Below are positions 24,541 through 32,096 of a DNA stretch of 64,000 bases, in pieces. The notes under the pieces are model-generated. The model was not told the origin of the DNA, searched no databases, and saw nothing but the letters and a program-made list of their open reading frames with translations. Source of the DNA: Agromyces aurantiacus (GTDB taxonomy: Bacteria; Actinomycetota; Actinomycetes; Actinomycetales; Microbacteriaceae); assembly GCF_016907355.1 (NCBI RefSeq), contig NZ_JAFBBW010000001.1:3410001-3474000 (forward strand). The letters are read 5' to 3'. The first letter of the stretch is position 1. Every line of letters begins with the position of its first letter. The position numbers and the translations under genes were made by a program.

Positions 24541-25737
24541 TCACTCGTGCTCGGGCAGCACCGGCGTCGACCAGCCCGGATCACGGCCCAGCTGCGCCGC
24601 GCGGGCGACCGAGGCAGCGCCGAACCGATCATGGACGGCATCGAGCACCGCGTCGAGTCGTGCACCCTCGCCCCAGTCGATCGGGAGCTCGGGCTGCACG
24701 GAATCGGCGCGATCCAGTTTCGAGAACGAGAGGCGGATGAGCGTGATCCCTCGCTCCGAGATCAGCGGCTGGGCGCCGGCGAGCAGCGCTCGGGCGACGG
24801 CCAGCAGCACCGCCGTACGGTCGGTCGGCGGACCCACGGTGTGCGACCGGGTCGCCCTGGTGAAGTCGCCGGATCGGAGCCGCAGCACCACCGTGCGGCA
24901 CACCCGGTCGCGGTCCCGCAGGCGACGGGCCAGCCGGTCGACGATCTGCGTGAGGATGACGTCGAGTTCCTCGGGCGAGCGCGGCCGGCGGCCGAGCGCT
25001 CGCTGCGATCCGATGGATCCGCGGCGCCGGGTCGTGTCGACCGGGCGCGGATCCCGCAGCCGCGCGAGCGCGTGCAGGTGCGCGCCCGTCGCTTTGCCCA
25101 GGAGCCGCTCGGTGGCATCCGCCTCGAGTTCGGCCAGCTGCCCGACCGTGCGGATGCCGAGCCGGTGCAGCTTCTCGGCCGTGACGGCGCCGACGCCCCA
25201 GAGCCGTTCGACGGGCAGCGGGAGCAGGAACGCCTCCTCCCGGTCGGGCTCGACCACCAGGAGGCCGTCGGGCTTGCTGACCGCGCTCGCGACCTTGGCG
25301 AGGAACTTGGTGCGCGCGATCCCGACCGAGATGGGGAGCCCGACCTCAGCGCGAACCCGCTGGCGCAATCGCACCGCGATCTCCTCGGGCGTGCCCGCGA
25401 TGCGCCGCAGCCCGCCGACCTCGAGGAACGCCTCGTCGATGGAGATCCCCTCGACGAGCGGCGTCGTGTCGCGGAAGATCGCGAACACCTCCTTGCTGGC
25501 CTCGGAGTAGGCGTCCATCCGGGGTGGGACCACCACGGCGTCAGGACACAGGCCGCGCGCTTCGCGGCCGCCCATCGCGGTGCGCACGCCACGCGCCTTC
25601 GCCTCGTAGCTCGCCGCGAGCACGACCCCGCCGCCGACGATGACGGGCCGCCCTCGCAGCTCGGGAGCGTCGCGCTGCTCGACCGACGCGTAGAACGCGT
25701 CGAGGTCGGCGTGCAGCACGCTCGCCTCGCCCCGCAT
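24541..25737 (-). CDS. dinB: DNA polymerase IV (canonical DinB)
   Basis: 398 residues. HADLDAFYASVE gives the catalytic Asp11 and a normal aromatic steric gate Tyr16; SIDEAFLEV holds the second Asp-Glu pair; VGIARTKFLAKVASAVSKPDG and WGVGAVTAEKLHRLGI (HhH) follow, then a little-finger domain ending in a Pro-rich tail. It performs translesion synthesis. GGGAGG upstream fits ATG 25737. It is tail-to-tail with the DinB2-type gene, giving two polymerases with different sugar gates side by side. No LexA-type box was recognised upstream. Confidence 0.9.
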   Translation of the reverse strand: MRGEASVLHADLDAFYASVEQRDAPELRGRPVIVGGGVVLAASYEAKARGVRTAMGGREARGLCPDAVVVPPRMDAYSEASKEVFAIFRDTTPLVEGISIDEAFLEVGGLRRIAGTPEEIAVRLRQRVRAEVGLPISVGIARTKFLAKVASAVSKPDGLLVVEPDREEAFLLPLPVERLWGVGAVTAEKLHRLGIRTVGQLAELEADATERLLGKATGAHLHALARLRDPRPVDTTRRRGSIGSQRALGRRPRSPEELDVILTQIVDRLARRLRDRDRVCRTVVLRLRSGDFTRATRSHTVGPPTDRTAVLLAVARALLAGAQPLISERGITLIRLSFSKLDRADSVQPELPIDWGEGARLDAVLDAVHDRFGAASVARAAQLGRDPGWSTPVLPEHE

Positions 25738-25826
25738 GCCGCCTCCCTCCCCCGCGGCGGCATCGTCGCACGCACCGGCGACACCGGCTGGGACGCGGGT
25801 TCGTCGCGAACGGTCCCGGAGAAACA

Positions 25827-25854
25827 GAGAACCCCTGCCTCAGCAGGGGTTCTC
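25827..25854 (-). terminator. terminator of tRNA-Ser
   Basis: Perfect 12-bp stem (25827-25838/25843-25854) with a 4-nt loop; on the minus strand it is followed by a T-rich TGTTTCT stretch, right after the encoded CCA of the tRNA. Confidence 0.85.
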
Positions 25855-25858
25855 ATGG

Positions 25859-25945
25859 CGGTACCGGTGGGATTTGAACCCACGGTGCGCTTTCACGCAC
25901 ACAACTTTTCGAGAGTTGCACCTTCGGCCGCTCGGACACGGTACC
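25859..25945 (-). tRNA. tRNA-Ser (CGA)
   Basis: 87-nt minus-strand tRNA with 7-bp acceptor GGTACCG/CGGTACC, anticodon loop CTCGAAA (CGA), a long class II variable arm, T-loop GGTTCAAATCC and discriminator G. CCA is encoded at 25858-25856. Confidence 0.95.
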
Positions 25946-25952
25946 GAGATCG

Positions 25953-25981
25953 ATAGTAGACGACTCGGTCGCGAGGTTCAA
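25953..25981 (-). promoter_or_regulatory. sigma-70-type promoter of tRNA-Ser
   Basis: Minus strand: -35 TTGAAC (25981-25976), 17-bp spacer, -10 TACTAT (25958-25953), 7 nt before the tRNA 5' end. Confidence 0.8.
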
Positions 25982-26028
25982 AACGAGCGGATGGCGCGAC
26001 GCCACGCCCGCGACGTCGCCTCGCGGTG

Positions 26029-27234
26029 CTACGCCGCGAGCTGCGCGGCGACCACCGCCGCGTCCTCGCCGACGCCCAGCAGCAGCGGCGACTTGCGTGA
26101 GCGCATCCACGGCACGCCGACGAAGTAGAGGCCGGGGACGACCGTGCTCGCGCCATCCCGTTGCAGGGGCAGGCCGAACTCGTCGACGACGCCCGGCAGG
26201 CCGATCCACCGGTAGTCGGGGCGGAAGCCGCAGGCCACGACCACGCTCGCGAGATCGGCCAGGCGCGGCGGCGGGGCGACGGGGATGCTGCCGGCGGGCA
26301 TGCTCGGCAGCTCGGGCTCGGGCATCCCGAGGCTGCGGGCGGTCGACGCGATGAGGGCGCAGATGTACGCCCAGCCCTCATCCCCCACGGCGATGGAGTC
26401 GGCCAGGTCGTCGGCGACCACGAGGCGATCGCCGTCGAGCCCCGTGATGTGCCCCATGAGCTGCGCGCCCGCCTCGGCGAGCGTGCGCAGGTTCAGGTCG
26501 TGCCCTCCGCGCCGGCCGGTCACGAGCGGGTTCGGCCCGAGTCGCGCCGCTGGCGACGGGAGGTCGGCGGCGGTCTGCTCGAAGAAGCCAGAGTCCAGGA
26601 GCCAGTCGATGCCGTCACGACCCGCGACGCGCCGCGGCATCGCCGGCGCGCGCCCGGCGGAGAGCACCACCTCGCGGCCGGAGAGCAGCAGCTCCTCGGC
26701 GATCTGCCCGGCCGTCTGCCCACCGCCGATCACGAGCACACGCCCCTCGGGCAGCGAGTCGGGCGAGCGGTACGAGGTGGCGCCGACGACCGGCACGTGC
26801 CTCGCGAGCTCCTCGACCACCGGCGGACGGCGTTCCCGGTGGTACGCGCCCGTCGCCGCGACGACCCGCCGCGCACGCACCGGCCCGCCCTCGGTCTGCG
26901 CGACGAAGCCCTCGTCGACGACCCGCAGCGAGGACACCCCGGCGTGCTCGCGGATGGGCGCGCCGAACGACGCGGCGTACCGGCGCAGGTGCACGATGAC
27001 CTGCTCGCGGGTCAGGTACCCGCCGGGGTCGTCGCCGTCGTACTCCCCGCCGGGCAGCCGGATGAGGTGGTTCGGGGTCACCAGGCAGAAGCTGTTCCAG
27101 CGCACGTACCACGCGGCGCCGGCGCGCTCGCGATCCACGACCACGTGGTCGATGCCGAGCTGCGTGAGTTCGTGGCTCATCGCGAGTCCGGCCTGTCCAG
27201 CGCCGACGACGAGCACGTCGGTGTCCGCGAGCAT
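26029..27234 (-). CDS. flavin-dependent monooxygenase-like oxidoreductase
   Basis: 401 residues. FAD-binding Rossmann motif VLVVGAGQAGLAMS at the N-terminus and a second nucleotide (NADPH) motif VLVIGGGQTAGQIAEELL near residue 170, with an ATGAYH hinge between, as in bacterial flavin monooxygenases of the CzcO/ArsO type. ATG 27234 is 6 nt downstream of TACGCT on the minus strand; the open frame to 27309 is not conserved-looking. No arsenic or metal genes are adjacent, so the substrate is unassigned. Confidence 0.85.
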   Translation of the reverse strand: MLADTDVLVVGAGQAGLAMSHELTQLGIDHVVVDRERAGAAWYVRWNSFCLVTPNHLIRLPGGEYDGDDPGGYLTREQVIVHLRRYAASFGAPIREHAGVSSLRVVDEGFVAQTEGGPVRARRVVAATGAYHRERRPPVVEELARHVPVVGATSYRSPDSLPEGRVLVIGGGQTAGQIAEELLLSGREVVLSAGRAPAMPRRVAGRDGIDWLLDSGFFEQTAADLPSPAARLGPNPLVTGRRGGHDLNLRTLAEAGAQLMGHITGLDGDRLVVADDLADSIAVGDEGWAYICALIASTARSLGMPEPELPSMPAGSIPVAPPPRLADLASVVVACGFRPDYRWIGLPGVVDEFGLPLQRDGASTVVPGLYFVGVPWMRSRKSPLLLGVGEDAAVVAAQLAA

Positions 27235-27359
27235 GGCGTCAGCGTAGGCGCGTGCACGGGGGAACGGAAGGGCCGCTGGTCCCGCCGCGACGGTGCCGCC
27301 ACGAGGCATCCGGGCCGCAACCCCTCGCTCGCGGACGCGCGCTGACGTAGCGTCGAGGC

Positions 27360-28223
27360 ATGGCCGATGAACGTTCCGCGGTCGAGTCCGCCATGACCAC
27401 GCTCGTGCCGCTCGCCCTGCTCGCCGGGGTCGCGCTGGCCGCGCGCGCCGCCTGGCGGCGGTTCCGATCGCGCATCACCGAGAACAGCGTCATCCTCAAC
27501 GAGACCCTGCCCGTGCACTCGAAGTGGTGGCGCGACCACGCCAAGGTGCGCGGCGAGTTGCTCTACGTCGCGCTCGGCGACAGCGCGGCGCAGGGCATCG
27601 GGGCGAGCCGGCCCGACCACAGCTACGTCGGGCTGCTCGCGCGCACCATCCGCGATACGACCCGCCGTTCGGTGCGCGTCGTGAACCTCAGCGTCTCGGG
27701 CGCGACGACCGCGCTCGCCGTGCAGGACCAGCTGCCGAAGCTCGCCAAGTACCGCCCCGACGTCATGACCGTGTCGATCGGCGCGAACGACATCGCCAAG
27801 TGGGACCAGGACGGGTTCGAGCGGAACCTCGCCGCCATCCTCGACGCGGTGCCGCCGCACGCGCTCGTCGCCGACCTGCCGTTCTTCTACTTCCCGCACA
27901 ACGAGCGCAAGGTCGCGGTGGCGAACGAGATCCTCCGGCGGCTCGTCGCCGAGCGCGGGCTCCGGCTCGTGCGGCTGCATCGCGAGACCCGGCTCCGCGG
28001 GTTCCGCCGCATCTTCACGCACTTCGCGAACGACTGGTTCCACCCCAACGACCACGGCTATCGCGTGTGGGCCGACGCGTTCCGGCCCGCCCTCGTCGCG
28101 CAGCTGGTCGAGCGCTTCCCGCCCGACGCGGAGCCGGATGCCGCGACCGCGCCGGGCGGGCCGGTCGAGACGGTCCTCGGCGCACCCGTGCCGTCGACGG
28201 CGGATGTCGCCGGGCGCCCCTAG
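27360..28223 (+). CDS. SGNH/GDSL-family hydrolase with N-terminal membrane anchor
   Basis: 287 residues. One hydrophobic N-terminal helix (LVPLALLAGVALAARAAW) is followed by the SGNH set: ALGDSAAQGIG (block I Ser), LSVSGATT (block II Gly), GANDIAKW (block III Asn) and NDWFHPNDHGY (block V Asp and His). It is an esterase or lipase probably tethered to the membrane with the catalytic domain outside. TAGCGT (27348-27353) lies 6 nt before ATG 27360. The radA gene begins 10 bp after its stop but has its own -10. Confidence 0.85.
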   Translation: MADERSAVESAMTTLVPLALLAGVALAARAAWRRFRSRITENSVILNETLPVHSKWWRDHAKVRGELLYVALGDSAAQGIGASRPDHSYVGLLARTIRDTTRRSVRVVNLSVSGATTALAVQDQLPKLAKYRPDVMTVSIGANDIAKWDQDGFERNLAAILDAVPPHALVADLPFFYFPHNERKVAVANEILRRLVAERGLRLVRLHRETRLRGFRRIFTHFANDWFHPNDHGYRVWADAFRPALVAQLVERFPPDAEPDAATAPGGPVETVLGAPVPSTADVAGRP

Positions 28224-28233
28224 GCTCGGGGGC

Positions 28234-29598
28234 ATGGCGAAGCCCTCCACCGCGTACCGTTGCACCGAGTGCGGGTGGAGCACCGTCAAGTGGGTCGGCC
28301 GGTGCGCCGAGTGCCAGCAGTGGGGCACGGTCGTCGAGGCCGGCACCGAGACCGGCCTCGTGCGCAGCCTCCAGCCCGTGGCGCCCTCGGCGGCGCGCGC
28401 GGCGCGACCCATCGCGCAGGTCGAGGCCGAGCTCACGGCCCACCGGCCGAGCGGCGTCGGCGAGTTCGACCGCGTGCTCGGCGGCGGCATCGTCGCGGGC
28501 GCGGCCATCCTGCTCTCGGGCGAACCGGGTGTGGGCAAGTCCACGCTGCTGCTCGAGGTCGCCGCGCGCGTGGCCGCGACCGGGCGGCGCGTGCTGTACG
28601 TCAGCGCCGAGGAGTCCACGGCCCAGGTGCGCCTGCGCGCCGGCCGCACGGGCGCGCTGCACGACGAGCTCTACCTCGCCTCCGAGACCGACCTGGCGAC
28701 GATCCTCGGTCAGGTCGACGAGGTCTCCCCCGAGCTGCTCATCGTCGACTCGGTGCAGACCGTGTCGAGCTCGCTCTCCGACGGGCTGCCCGGGCAGCCC
28801 AGCCAGGTGCGCGAGGTGGCCTCCACGCTCATCCGCGTCGCGAAGGAACGCGACCTGCCGGTGCTGCTCGTCGGTCACGTCACGAAGGATGGCACGATTG
28901 CCGGTCCGCGCCTGCTCGAGCACCTCGTCGACGTCGTGTGCCAGTTCGAGGGCGACCGGCAGACCGCGCTGCGCTTCGTGCGCGCGCTCAAGAACCGCTT
29001 CGGCCCCACCGACGAGGTCGGCTGCTTCGAGATGACCGGCGACGGCATCGCCGAGGTGCCCGACCCGTCCGGGCTCTTCCTCAGCCGCTCGCGCACGGCC
29101 GTGAGCGGCACGTGCGTGACCGTCGCGCTCGAGGGCCGGCGCGCGCTGCCCGTCGAGGTGCAGGCACTCGTCGTCGGCACCAAGGCGCCCCAGCCGCGCC
29201 GCGTGGTCAACGGCGTCGACCCGTCGCGCGTCGCGATGATCATCGCGGTGCTCGAGCGGCGGGCCGGGCTTCGGCAGCTCGGCGAGCACGACGTCTACGT
29301 GTCGACGGTCGGCGGAGTGCGCCTCGTCGAACCCGCCGCCGATCTCGCGATCGCGGTCGCGATCGCGAGCGCGATGCGCGACCGTGCGGTGCCGCACGAG
29401 CTCGCCGCGGTGGGCGAGATCAGCCTCGCGGGCGAGGTGCGCCCCGTGGCATCCGCCCGTCAACGCGCCGCCGAGGCGCGGCGCCTCGGCTACACGGCGC
29501 TCCTCGACGACGAGCTCGGCAGCGTGCGCGCCGCCGTCGAACGCGCGATGATCGCCGCGACCGGCGCGCGCGAGCGCGAGCTCGACGCCGCGTTCTAG
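28234..29598 (+). CDS. radA: DNA repair protein RadA
   Basis: 454 residues. N-terminal four-Cys zinc finger (YRCTECGWSTVKWVGRCAEC), RecA-like ATPase with GEPGVGKST (Walker A) and LLIVDSVQT (Walker B), the RadA-specific KNRFG motif (ALKNRFGPTDE) and a C-terminal Lon-like domain (AVGEISLAGEVRP). It is a hexameric helicase for branch migration in recombinational repair. TAGGCT (28221-28226) is 7 nt before ATG 28234, so its promoter overlaps the 3' end of the SGNH gene. Confidence 0.95.
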   Translation: MAKPSTAYRCTECGWSTVKWVGRCAECQQWGTVVEAGTETGLVRSLQPVAPSAARAARPIAQVEAELTAHRPSGVGEFDRVLGGGIVAGAAILLSGEPGVGKSTLLLEVAARVAATGRRVLYVSAEESTAQVRLRAGRTGALHDELYLASETDLATILGQVDEVSPELLIVDSVQTVSSSLSDGLPGQPSQVREVASTLIRVAKERDLPVLLVGHVTKDGTIAGPRLLEHLVDVVCQFEGDRQTALRFVRALKNRFGPTDEVGCFEMTGDGIAEVPDPSGLFLSRSRTAVSGTCVTVALEGRRALPVEVQALVVGTKAPQPRRVVNGVDPSRVAMIIAVLERRAGLRQLGEHDVYVSTVGGVRLVEPAADLAIAVAIASAMRDRAVPHELAAVGEISLAGEVRPVASARQRAAEARRLGYTALLDDELGSVRAAVERAMIAATGARERELDAAF

Positions 29599-29629
29599 CG
29601 CCGCGTTCTCGCGCCGCGGCCTGCGACGG

Positions 29630-30067
29630 CTACACCTCGAGCGCCTTCCGGAGTTCGGCCGGCGACGCCTGCATCGGGTGCGGCCCGGCGATGTCGAGGA
29701 ACACCGTGGTGATCGTCGACTCGTGGCGCTTCAGGAACGTCTTCAGCCACGCCGGGCTCTGCAATCCGACCGCGGGCGGCAGGTTGGCGGGCTTGTTCGC
29801 GGCATCGCTGAAGAGCAGCAGCGCGACCTCGCCCGTGTTCGGGTCCCGGTAGGTCCACACCTCGCCGCCGTCGAGCGGCTTGTCGCGGGGGCCGGGCTTG
29901 ATGAGCGGCACCACCGTGTTGCCGTGCCGCAGCGCGAGCGCGACCGCGGCCATGTCCTGTCGCTCGAGCGCCTCGGCGAGCGCCTGCGACCGGAACTCCA
30001 GCGCTTCGGCGCCCTTCGACGCCCTCGATGCCTTCGAACCCTTCGCGGAACGCTTCCCACCGGCCAT
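29630..30067 (-). CDS. SseB-like domain protein
   Basis: 145 residues. A Lys/Ser-rich N-terminal extension precedes an SseB-type N-terminal domain: QALAEALERQDMAAVALALRHGNTVVPLI, EVWTYRDPNTGEVALLLFSDAA. The role of such stand-alone proteins is unknown. TAGGCT (plus-strand 30074-30079 complement) is 6 nt before ATG 30067, so the message is probably leaderless. The promoter abuts the first tandem repeat array, which begins 24 bp further upstream. Confidence 0.66.
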   Translation of the reverse strand: MAGGKRSAKGSKASRASKGAEALEFRSQALAEALERQDMAAVALALRHGNTVVPLIKPGPRDKPLDGGEVWTYRDPNTGEVALLLFSDAANKPANLPPAVGLQSPAWLKTFLKRHESTITTVFLDIAGPHPMQASPAELRKALEV

Positions 30068-30090
30068 CCCGCCAGCCTACCGATCGCCCG

Positions 30091-30607
30091 CGAACCCGCC
30101 CCGCGACCACCTCCCCCACCCCACACCGCGAATCCCGAGTTCCCGCGGGTACACCCGCCCCAACCCGGGACTCGACAACGAACCCGCCCCGCGACCACCC
30201 GCCCCACCCCGCGAATCCCGCATTCCCGCGGGTACACCCGCACCAACCCGGGACTCGACAACGCGCCCGCGCCGCGACCACCCGCCCCCGCGCCGCGAAT
30301 CCCGCATTCCCGCGGGTACACCCGCACCAACCCGGGACTCGGCAACGCGACCGCGCCGCGACCACCCGCCCCACCCCGCGAATCCCGCGTTCCCGCGGGT
30401 ACACCCGCACCAACCCGGGACTCGGCAACCCGCCCGCGCCGCGACCACCCGCCCCACCCCGCGAATCCCGCGTTCCCGCGGGTACACCCGCACCAACCCG
30501 GGACTCGGCAACCCGCCCGCGCCGCGACCACCCGCCCCCGCGCCGCGAATCCCGCATTTCCGCGGGTACACCCGCACCAACCCGGGACTCGGCAACGCGA
30601 CCGCGCG
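30091..30607. repeat. tandem array 1: about six 83/84-bp units with nested-palindrome core
   Basis: Cores begin (GCGAATCCCG) at 30128, 30211, 30295, 30378, 30461 and 30545, giving periods 83, 84, 83, 83 and 84. Each core has CGAATCCCG, then the near-palindrome GCGGGTACACCCGC, then CAACCCGGGACTCG; spacers share CCGCGACCACCCGCCCC in two alternating variants. Outer arms and inner palindrome can fold as one hairpin per unit. The period is not a multiple of 3 and every frame is open on both strands, so this is not coding. It fills the gap between two minus-strand genes. The same core recurs at 41994-42292. Confidence 0.93.
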
Positions 30608-30631
30608 GACAGCGCCGGCCGGCGGCGCGCG

Positions 30632-31303
30632 TCAGTAGAGCAGGAACTGCTTCGACGTCGTCGACTCGAAGCCCGACACCGACACCGACAGGTGATATGA
30701 CGCGCCGCCGCCGGGCACCGCGCTGCGCGCGTCGCCGCACGTGTCGGGCGTCGAGCGCGTGCGGTCCCAGACGATGGGCTCGCTGGAGGAGATCGGCGTG
30801 TTGGGCTCGAGCGACACCTCGGCGTCGACGGCGTCGACCTGGCAGTCGGTCGACCTCCAGTAGACGTCGTTGCCGCTCGAGATCGTGAACACCTGCGCGG
30901 CCGTCCCGGCGTTGAGCACGCAGGTGTTCGAGCCCGTGTTGATGATCGTGACCGACAGCTTGGGCTGCTCGCCGGCCGCGTACACCTCGGCGTCGGTCAC
31001 CGCCTCGACGACGACCTGCCCGTCCGTGCAGTCGGCGCCGTCCTCGGCGGGCTCCTCGGGCGCTGCCGGCGCCGGGGACTCCGACGACGGCGCCTCGGCG
31101 GCCGGCGCGCCGGATGCCGCGGGGCTCGGCGACGCCGACGGCAGCGTGGTCTGCGACACCTCGTCGCCCTGGCTCGCTCCGGGCCGCACGATCACGAGCA
31201 CGATCGCGACGATGACCGCGACGAGGCCGAGCAGCACCATGAGCCGGCGCCGCCGGTACACGGATGCGGGCAGGCGCCCGGGCGCGGGTCGGTTCGACGT
31301 CAT
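30632..31303 (-). CDS. membrane-anchored protein with Ser/Pro/Ala-rich linker and DUF4232-like domain
   Basis: 223 residues: a basic cytoplasmic start (VYRRRR), one transmembrane helix (MVLLGLVAVIVAIVLVIV, about residues 22-39), a 50-residue Ser/Pro/Ala/Glu linker, then an exported beta-sandwich-like domain with four Cys (DCTDG, NTCVLN, TDCQVD, DTCGD) likely in two disulfides. It resembles DUF4232-type secreted domains; function unknown. TAGCCT (minus strand) is 6 nt before ATG 31303. Its 3' end runs into array 1, so read-through transcripts would carry the repeat hairpins as 3' UTR. Confidence 0.72.
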   Translation of the reverse strand: MTSNRPAPGRLPASVYRRRRLMVLLGLVAVIVAIVLVIVRPGASQGDEVSQTTLPSASPSPAASGAPAAEAPSSESPAPAAPEEPAEDGADCTDGQVVVEAVTDAEVYAAGEQPKLSVTIINTGSNTCVLNAGTAAQVFTISSGNDVYWRSTDCQVDAVDAEVSLEPNTPISSSEPIVWDRTRSTPDTCGDARSAVPGGGASYHLSVSVSGFESTTSKQFLLY

Positions 31304-31376
31304 GCGCTCAGGCTACGACCGGCGCCTCGCCGGACCCGGTCGGCACCGCGGCGCGCCGGGAGGCGGTGAGGAACAC

Positions 31377-31883
31377 TCAGAGCATTTTCAGCATGCGCGT
31401 GTTGCCGAGGGTGTTCTGCTTCACGCGCGCGAGGTCGAGGAACTCGGCCACGCCCTCGTCGTGCGAGCGCACGAGCTCGGCGTACACCTCGGGGTCCACG
31501 GTCTCGCCGCCCATGTCCTGGAACCCGTGCCGGCCGAAGAAGCCGACCTCGAACGTGAGGCAGAACAGTCGGCTCAAGCCGAGCTCGCGCGCATCCTCCT
31601 CGAGCGCGTCGAGCAGCGCGTGCCCGACGCCGTGCCCGAGCCAGTCGTCGCGCACGGCGAGCGTGCGCACCTCGCCGAGGTCCTCCCACATCACGTGCAG
31701 CGCGCCGCAGCCGACGACCTCGCCGTCGTCGGACTCGGCCACCCGGAACTCCTGGACCGCCCCGTAGAGGTCGACGCGTTCCTTGCCGAGCAGGATGCGC
31801 CGGGCCACGAGCGGTTCCACGAGGTCGAGGATCGTCGGCACGTCGTGCGTGCGCGCACGGCGCACGAGGAAGGGCTGGGCCAT
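31377..31883 (-). CDS. argA: amino-acid N-acetyltransferase (short ArgA type)
   Basis: 168 residues. A GNAT domain with VRTLAVRDDWLGHGVGHALLDALEEDA (acetyl-CoA loop) and the C-terminal RLFCLTFEVGFFGRHGF typical of the short actinobacterial N-acetylglutamate synthase (Rv2747-like), which starts arginine biosynthesis. No kinase-like domain is fused, as expected for this type. ATG 31883 is 6 nt downstream of TACGAT; nine codons of open frame further upstream are ignored. No other arg gene is in the window. Confidence 0.84.
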   Translation of the reverse strand: MAQPFLVRRARTHDVPTILDLVEPLVARRILLGKERVDLYGAVQEFRVAESDDGEVVGCGALHVMWEDLGEVRTLAVRDDWLGHGVGHALLDALEEDARELGLSRLFCLTFEVGFFGRHGFQDMGGETVDPEVYAELVRSHDEGVAEFLDLARVKQNTLGNTRMLKML

Positions 31884-31942
31884 CCGCTCATCGTATTGCC
31901 CACGGCGCACGCCGCCCAGCGCGCCTCCGCGTGCGCCGCGGG

Positions 31943-32021
31943 CCTGCTCCGGGGGTCGTTCCGCGACATCCGCCGTCGTGCGCCGGCCCGCCGATGGCGC
32001 GAATCGACCCCCGCGAGCAGG
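31943..32021. repeat. imperfect inverted repeat enclosing 46 bp
   Basis: CCTGCTCCGGGGGTCG (31943-31958) and CGACCCCCGCGAGCAGG (32005-32021) are inverted copies apart from one inserted base; the enclosed stretch itself contains GCGCC/GGCGC arms. It lies in the 213-bp gap between argA and the clpC terminator, which otherwise holds nothing gene-like. Confidence 0.45.
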
Positions 32022-32042
32022 CAGCCGCCCCGACAGAGACGA

Positions 32043-32076
32043 CGAGGGGGCGGATGCCGCGGCATCCGCCCCCTCG
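32043..32076 (-). terminator. clpC terminator built on a perfect 34-bp palindrome
   Basis: 17-bp perfect arms meeting without a loop, containing two facing copies of GGATGCCGC, 21 bp after the clpC stop. Confidence 0.75.
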
Positions 32077-32096
32077 GGTCGAACCGGTCGTGCGGG

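Noticed and set aside
30028..30888. Long open frames (both strands) across array 1 encoding Pro/Arg/Gly-rich repeats
   Set aside because: Unit lengths of 83 and 84 bp change frame from copy to copy and all six frames are open; the openness is a by-product of stop-free GC-rich repeats.
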